Of a DNA stretch of 57,411 nt, positions 53,824-57,411 are shown in pieces; position 1 is the stretch's first letter, and every line of letters begins with the position of its first letter. Source of the stretch: a virus; IMG/VR virus record IMGVR_UViG_3300042465_005697, positions 92,280 through 149,690 of that record; one strand, written 5' to 3'. The notes beneath the pieces are model-generated. The model worked only from the letters and a program-made list of their open reading frames with translations. It was not told where the DNA came from and did not search any database. A program made the position numbers and the translations under genes.

Positions 53824-53840
53824 TGTCGGCAAGTACGACA
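53824..53840 (+). promoter_or_regulatory. Hairpin just before the DNA polymerase start: possible gp43-type translational operator
   Basis: TGTCG (53824-53828) and CGACA (53836-53840) form a 5-bp stem with a 7-nt loop, 4 nt before the polymerase ATG at 53845. T4 and RB69 polymerases repress their own mRNA by binding a 5-bp, about 8-nt-loop hairpin at this position; loop sequence here is different. Confidence 0.5.
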
Positions 53841-53844
53841 GATA

Positions 53845-56799
53845 ATGAACCAACTTAAATATATTAAAATGATATCAGCAGAAGAAATTAAGGCCTTTCT
53901 TGAGGGGTCTGATCCTGAACAACACATTGTTTCAGTGGAATTTGATTACGCATCCAATTGTGTATATAAAATCAAAGAAGTTCCCGGTCAAGGGAAAACA
54001 ATACAAAAAGAAAGTTTTATTGCGTTTGCTTGGGTAGGAGATCTACGTGGGTTAAATTTTTATGGTTCATCAAAAGATAACCAAAAAGAGGCGATGACCA
54101 AATATGGTATTGTGATTGAGAAATTACGAACCGATGGTAATGAACGATTAGAGAATGGTTTAACATTTTTGGTTAAGTCATTAAAAGGATATAGAGAACT
54201 TATACAATTCTTTAAGGATGGTGGTTTAGATCCTTGGGGTGAGAAATGTAAGGATAAGATAACGGTTTTATCACCGGTGGAACAATACCTTGTTTCAAAA
54301 GAAAAACGATTATTTAAGGGGTTTGAGGAATACAACGATATTACCAGATTTGGATTTGACCTTGAAACGACCTCTTTGGAACCAAAGGATGGTCGTATCT
54401 TTATGATTGGGATGAAAACCAATAAAGGGTTCAAAAAAGTAATAGAATGTTCAAATGAAGATGAGGAGAGACGAGGTCTTGTGGAATTCTTCAGAACAAT
54501 AGATGAACTTAAACCATCAATTATTGCGGGATATAACTCAGCAAACTTTGACTGGTTTTGGATATTTGAGAGATGTAAGGCTCTGAATTTAGATATTAAG
54601 AAAATTGCAATATCATTAAACCCAAAGAAAACAATATCCCAAAAGGAATCAATGTTAAAACTTGCAAATGAGGTTGAAAGATTTAATCAGGTTCAATTGT
54701 GGGGTTATAATGTAATTGATATTATTCACTCAGTTCGTAGATCACAGGCAATCAATTCAAACATTAAAGAAGCGGGTTTGAAATACATCACAAAGTTTAT
54801 TGATGCCGAAGCCAAAGATCGTATATATATTGACCACACAAAGATTGGTCCTATGTATGCCGACAAAGATGATTATTGGCTAAACATAGAAAATGGTAAT
54901 TACCGTAAATGTGGTGTTGATTCCAAGATTGATGAGGTTTGTTTTAGACGAGGAGACACTTACATAAAAACAACGGGGGATGATATTGTTGAGAGATATC
55001 TTGACGATGACCTTGAGGAGACATTGATTGTTGATGACGAATTTAACCAAGCAACGTTTCTATTGGCATCATTGGTTCCAACAACTTATGAACGAGTTTC
55101 AACCATTGGAACTGCATCTCTTTGGAAGATGGTTATGTTAGCATGGTCATATAAACATGGGTTGGCAATTCCAAAGAAAGAAGAGAAAAGAAACTTTGTT
55201 GGTGGTTTATCACGTTTATTAAAGGTGGGATATTCTAAAGATGTATTAAAACTTGACTACTCTTCACTATATCCATCAATTCAGTTAGTACACGATATAT
55301 TTCCTGAATGTGATATTACAGGGGCAATGAAAGGATTTTTAACATACTTCCGTAATTCTCGTATTATGTTTAAGAATTTGGCGGCAGAATATAAAAACAC
55401 CGATAAAAAGAAATCAACGTCTTATGACCGTAAACAATTACCTATTAAGATTTTCATCAACGCATTCTTTGGATCGTTATCGGCACCTCACGTATTTCCT
55501 TGGGGGGATATTAATATGGGTGAACAAATAACTTGTACGGGAAGACAATACTTAAGACAGATGTTAAAGTTCTTTAGTAAAAGAGGATATAGTCCGCTAG
55601 TTTGTGACACCGATGGGATGAACTTCTCACTACCTGAAGGTGGTGTTGATGGTAGATATTATGTTGGAAAAGGTTTAAATTGGTTAGTTAAGGAGGGGAA
55701 AGAATATTCTGGTTATGATGCAGATGTTGCAGAATTTAACGATTTATTTATGAAAGGTGAGATGGGTCTTGATTGTGATGGTACTTGGGATTCTTGTATT
55801 AACTTGGCTCGTAAGAACTATGCAACGATGGAACATAATGGTAAAATTAAATTAACAGGTAATAGTATTAAGTCCAAAAAGATGCCAAAATATATTGAGA
55901 AGTTTTTGGATAAGGGAGTTAAACAATTACTTAAAGGTGAGGGTAAGGAATTTATTGAGTGGTATTATGAGTATATCCAAAAGATTTTTGATCTAAGAGT
56001 TCCATTGGCAGAAATTGCATCAAAGGCAAGAGTTAAAACAAGTGTTGATGATTACATTAAACGTAGTAAGCAAACAACAAAGTCGGGTAGTTTGATGTCC
56101 CGACAAGCACATATGGAACTTGTGATTAGAGATCAAATACAATCAAATCTTGGGGACACAATTTTTTATGTGAATAACGGAAGTAAAGCGTCTCACGGAG
56201 ATGTTCAGAAAGTTAATAAACCAAAGAAAGGTTGGAGTAAAGAACATTTAGATTTATATTTCCAAACTAATGAAAATCATAAGGAAAAGGTAAAATTCTT
56301 ACTTAAAAATGGGTGGGAACAATCTTGGGGTGACGATAACTGGGTAAGAAGTGATTCACCAAATAAAGAGGCAAACACAGGTATACCAACAGAGGGGGCA
56401 TATCAAGTGGCTTTTTCAGACATTGTTGGTTCGGTAGTTCAATTAAATTGTTATCGTATTGAACCATCTGATTTAGAAAACAACCCTGAGATGTTAGGTG
56501 AATATAATATCCAAAGAGCAATTGCAACTTTTAATAAACGAGTTGAACCATTACTTATTGTTTTTAGTAATGAGGTTAGAGATTCGTTATTAGTAAAAAA
56601 TCCAGAAGATAGAAGTTTTTATACTTCAGGTCAATGCGTATTAACAAATGGTAATCCATTTAAACCTGAAGACCAAGATGACATATATGAAAACTTAATC
56701 AAAATGGAACAAGGTGAAGTTGATTTTTGGGGATCTGTGGGTATTGACTCTAACTACATTTACGAATTGGCAGAAGAGGGTTGGGAAGAATATCTATAA
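53845..56799 (+). CDS. 43: Family B DNA polymerase, T4 gp43-like
   Basis: 984 residues; replicative polymerase with proofreading. Exonuclease motifs: FGFDLETTSLEP, IAGYNSANFDWFW and YRKCGVDSKIDEV. Polymerase motif A is LDYSSLYPSIQ (near residue 470), motif B KIFINAFFGSLSA (near 540), motif C VCDTDGMNF (near 588), where most relatives have YGDTDS. Longer than T4 gp43 (898). Alternative start at 53869 (MISAEEIK). It converges with the gene at 56801. A short leader frame at 53823-53858 overlaps its start. Confidence 0.93.
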   Translation: MNQLKYIKMISAEEIKAFLEGSDPEQHIVSVEFDYASNCVYKIKEVPGQGKTIQKESFIAFAWVGDLRGLNFYGSSKDNQKEAMTKYGIVIEKLRTDGNERLENGLTFLVKSLKGYRELIQFFKDGGLDPWGEKCKDKITVLSPVEQYLVSKEKRLFKGFEEYNDITRFGFDLETTSLEPKDGRIFMIGMKTNKGFKKVIECSNEDEERRGLVEFFRTIDELKPSIIAGYNSANFDWFWIFERCKALNLDIKKIAISLNPKKTISQKESMLKLANEVERFNQVQLWGYNVIDIIHSVRRSQAINSNIKEAGLKYITKFIDAEAKDRIYIDHTKIGPMYADKDDYWLNIENGNYRKCGVDSKIDEVCFRRGDTYIKTTGDDIVERYLDDDLEETLIVDDEFNQATFLLASLVPTTYERVSTIGTASLWKMVMLAWSYKHGLAIPKKEEKRNFVGGLSRLLKVGYSKDVLKLDYSSLYPSIQLVHDIFPECDITGAMKGFLTYFRNSRIMFKNLAAEYKNTDKKKSTSYDRKQLPIKIFINAFFGSLSAPHVFPWGDINMGEQITCTGRQYLRQMLKFFSKRGYSPLVCDTDGMNFSLPEGGVDGRYYVGKGLNWLVKEGKEYSGYDADVAEFNDLFMKGEMGLDCDGTWDSCINLARKNYATMEHNGKIKLTGNSIKSKKMPKYIEKFLDKGVKQLLKGEGKEFIEWYYEYIQKIFDLRVPLAEIASKARVKTSVDDYIKRSKQTTKSGSLMSRQAHMELVIRDQIQSNLGDTIFYVNNGSKASHGDVQKVNKPKKGWSKEHLDLYFQTNENHKEKVKFLLKNGWEQSWGDDNWVRSDSPNKEANTGIPTEGAYQVAFSDIVGSVVQLNCYRIEPSDLENNPEMLGEYNIQRAIATFNKRVEPLLIVFSNEVRDSLLVKNPEDRSFYTSGQCVLTNGNPFKPEDQDDIYENLIKMEQGEVDFWGSVGIDSNYIYELAEEGWEEYL

Positions 56800-56800
56800 G

Positions 56801-57151
56801 TTAATTTAACTTTAGACCATCAGAACTGATAATGTACCAGTTGCCCTCAACAAAACTTAGATGAACACACGCACCTTTATCTAATTGTAGTTCGTCCCAC
56901 TCTTCATCAATTAAACCAACATCAGGTTTTATTAAAACGGTAGTCAAAGATTTTATGGTTACCGTTTTATTTTTTTCAGAATTTAAAGTTACTTCCGAAC
57001 TTTCAATATCTTTAATAATGACTAAAAGTTCTTCATCAATTTTATAAGTTTCTTCGGTTACTATTTTATCTATAATAACATTGGGTGGAGTATAATGTGT
57101 TTGATACCTAACTACATTTTTTCTTTGTGATATATTTTCTATTTTTATCAT
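56801..57151 (-). CDS. Phage protein of unknown function
   Basis: 116 residues, beta-rich: NVVRYQTHYTPPNVIIDKIV, then EELLVIIKDIESSEVTLNSE and GACVHLSFVEGNWYIISSDG. One nt from the polymerase stop on the other strand. It overlaps the upstream gene by 4 bases. No family recognised. Confidence 0.6.
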   Translation of the reverse strand: MIKIENISQRKNVVRYQTHYTPPNVIIDKIVTEETYKIDEELLVIIKDIESSEVTLNSEKNKTVTIKSLTTVLIKPDVGLIDEEWDELQLDKGACVHLSFVEGNWYIISSDGLKLN

Positions 57152-57411
57152 ATTACATAAATTTGTCTTGGCATTGCTCGGAACTTTAATGATTTATTTA
57201 AATTCTCAGCAATTAACGCTTCTCGTTCCATTACTTTGTCAGGTCTTAACCTTGTTAATTTACCTTCAGCACCGATTAGTTCCTCAATTAATTTTGTTTT
57301 TTCATCTTTTCCTTCAGTTGCTAGTGATGCATAATCCATAGTTAATTCAGAGTCAGGTGTTTTTAAATTACCACTATACTTACCTCTAACTTTAGCAAGT
57401 GTTTCTTTGCA
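57148..57411 (-). CDS. Phage protein of unknown function (5' partial)
   Basis: The frame stays open to the right edge of the window, so the gene starts outside; 87 residues are visible, ending AENLNKSLKFRAMPRQIYVI. Helical, charged (EGKDEKTKLIEELIGAEGKL, then RPDKVMEREALIAEN). An internal ATG at 57339 is probably not the true start. Confidence 0.6.
   Translation of the reverse strand, partial: CKETLAKVRGKYSGNLKTPDSELTMDYASLATEGKDEKTKLIEELIGAEGKLTRLRPDKVMEREALIAENLNKSLKFRAMPRQIYVI

Noticed and set aside
56798-56812. Palindrome AAGTTAA-T-TTAACTT between convergent genes as a terminator
   Set aside because: AT-only arms, 1-nt centre and no T tract; most likely chance in AT-rich DNA around two stop codons.

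Overview
The window reads as part of a large, AT-rich, T4-like tailed-phage genome (contractile-tail type) that infects a member of the Bacteroidota. The T4-like relationship rests on a gp23-type major capsid protein (cut by the left window edge), a gp55-type late sigma factor, a family-B (gp43-type) DNA polymerase, a gp5-type OB-fold baseplate protein, PhoH and dUTPase. The host assignment rests on a secreted protein with a Bacteroidota type IX secretion C-terminal sorting domain, and on A-rich leaders without a Shine-Dalgarno sequence. Both are inferences from the sequence alone.

Layout. 1-5.5 kb: capsid protein, a strong terminator, an HNH homing endonuclease, the T9SS-type secreted protein, and small head-associated proteins. 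5.5-13.5 kb (minus): Cys-rich and baseplate/tail proteins ending in a shared C-terminal module. 13.5-25.2 kb (minus): late sigma factor, PhoH, dUTPase and a 3'-5' exonuclease mixed with a first glycan locus (several glycosyltransferases, a PglD-like acyltransferase, a short DegT-like aminotransferase and a methyltransferase). 25.2-26.2 kb: a Vsr-type homing endonuclease placed beside a glycosyltransferase gene whose first 31 codons look foreign and hold an in-frame TGA. 26.2-29.5 kb (minus): WYL, LETM1-like and other probable virion proteins.

29.5-47.5 kb (plus): large virion proteins, including a 1252-residue fibre of SGG-NT repeats resembling trimeric-autotransporter heads. It is followed by a GT8-like enzyme, a TibC-type autotransporter heptosyltransferase homologue, a GT9-like enzyme, and a compact sulfation set (sulfotransferase, APS kinase, HxGH nucleotidylyltransferase, DUF2061 membrane protein). 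Pro-Thr-linker adhesins, three tandem LamG-type lectins and a BspA-like repeat protein come next. 47.5-52.1 kb (plus): a second glycan locus (GlcNAc-transferase-like, GT25, HtrL/YibB, and an HtrL/YibB-GT2 fusion). 52.1-57.4 kb: a ribbon-helix-helix/HNH endonuclease pair, two small proteins, DNA polymerase behind a T4-like operator hairpin, and two minus-strand genes of unknown function.

Working together. About 13 glycosyltransferases and a PAPS-making/sulfate-transferring set lie among tail-fibre genes, so the simplest reading is that the phage decorates its own fibres, or the host surface, with glycans and sulfate. An octamer TATTTATA (or TATTTATT) lies 3-29 nt before the start codon of at least 15 genes on both strands, always in the coding orientation. 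It is the likely late promoter read by the gp55-type sigma factor.
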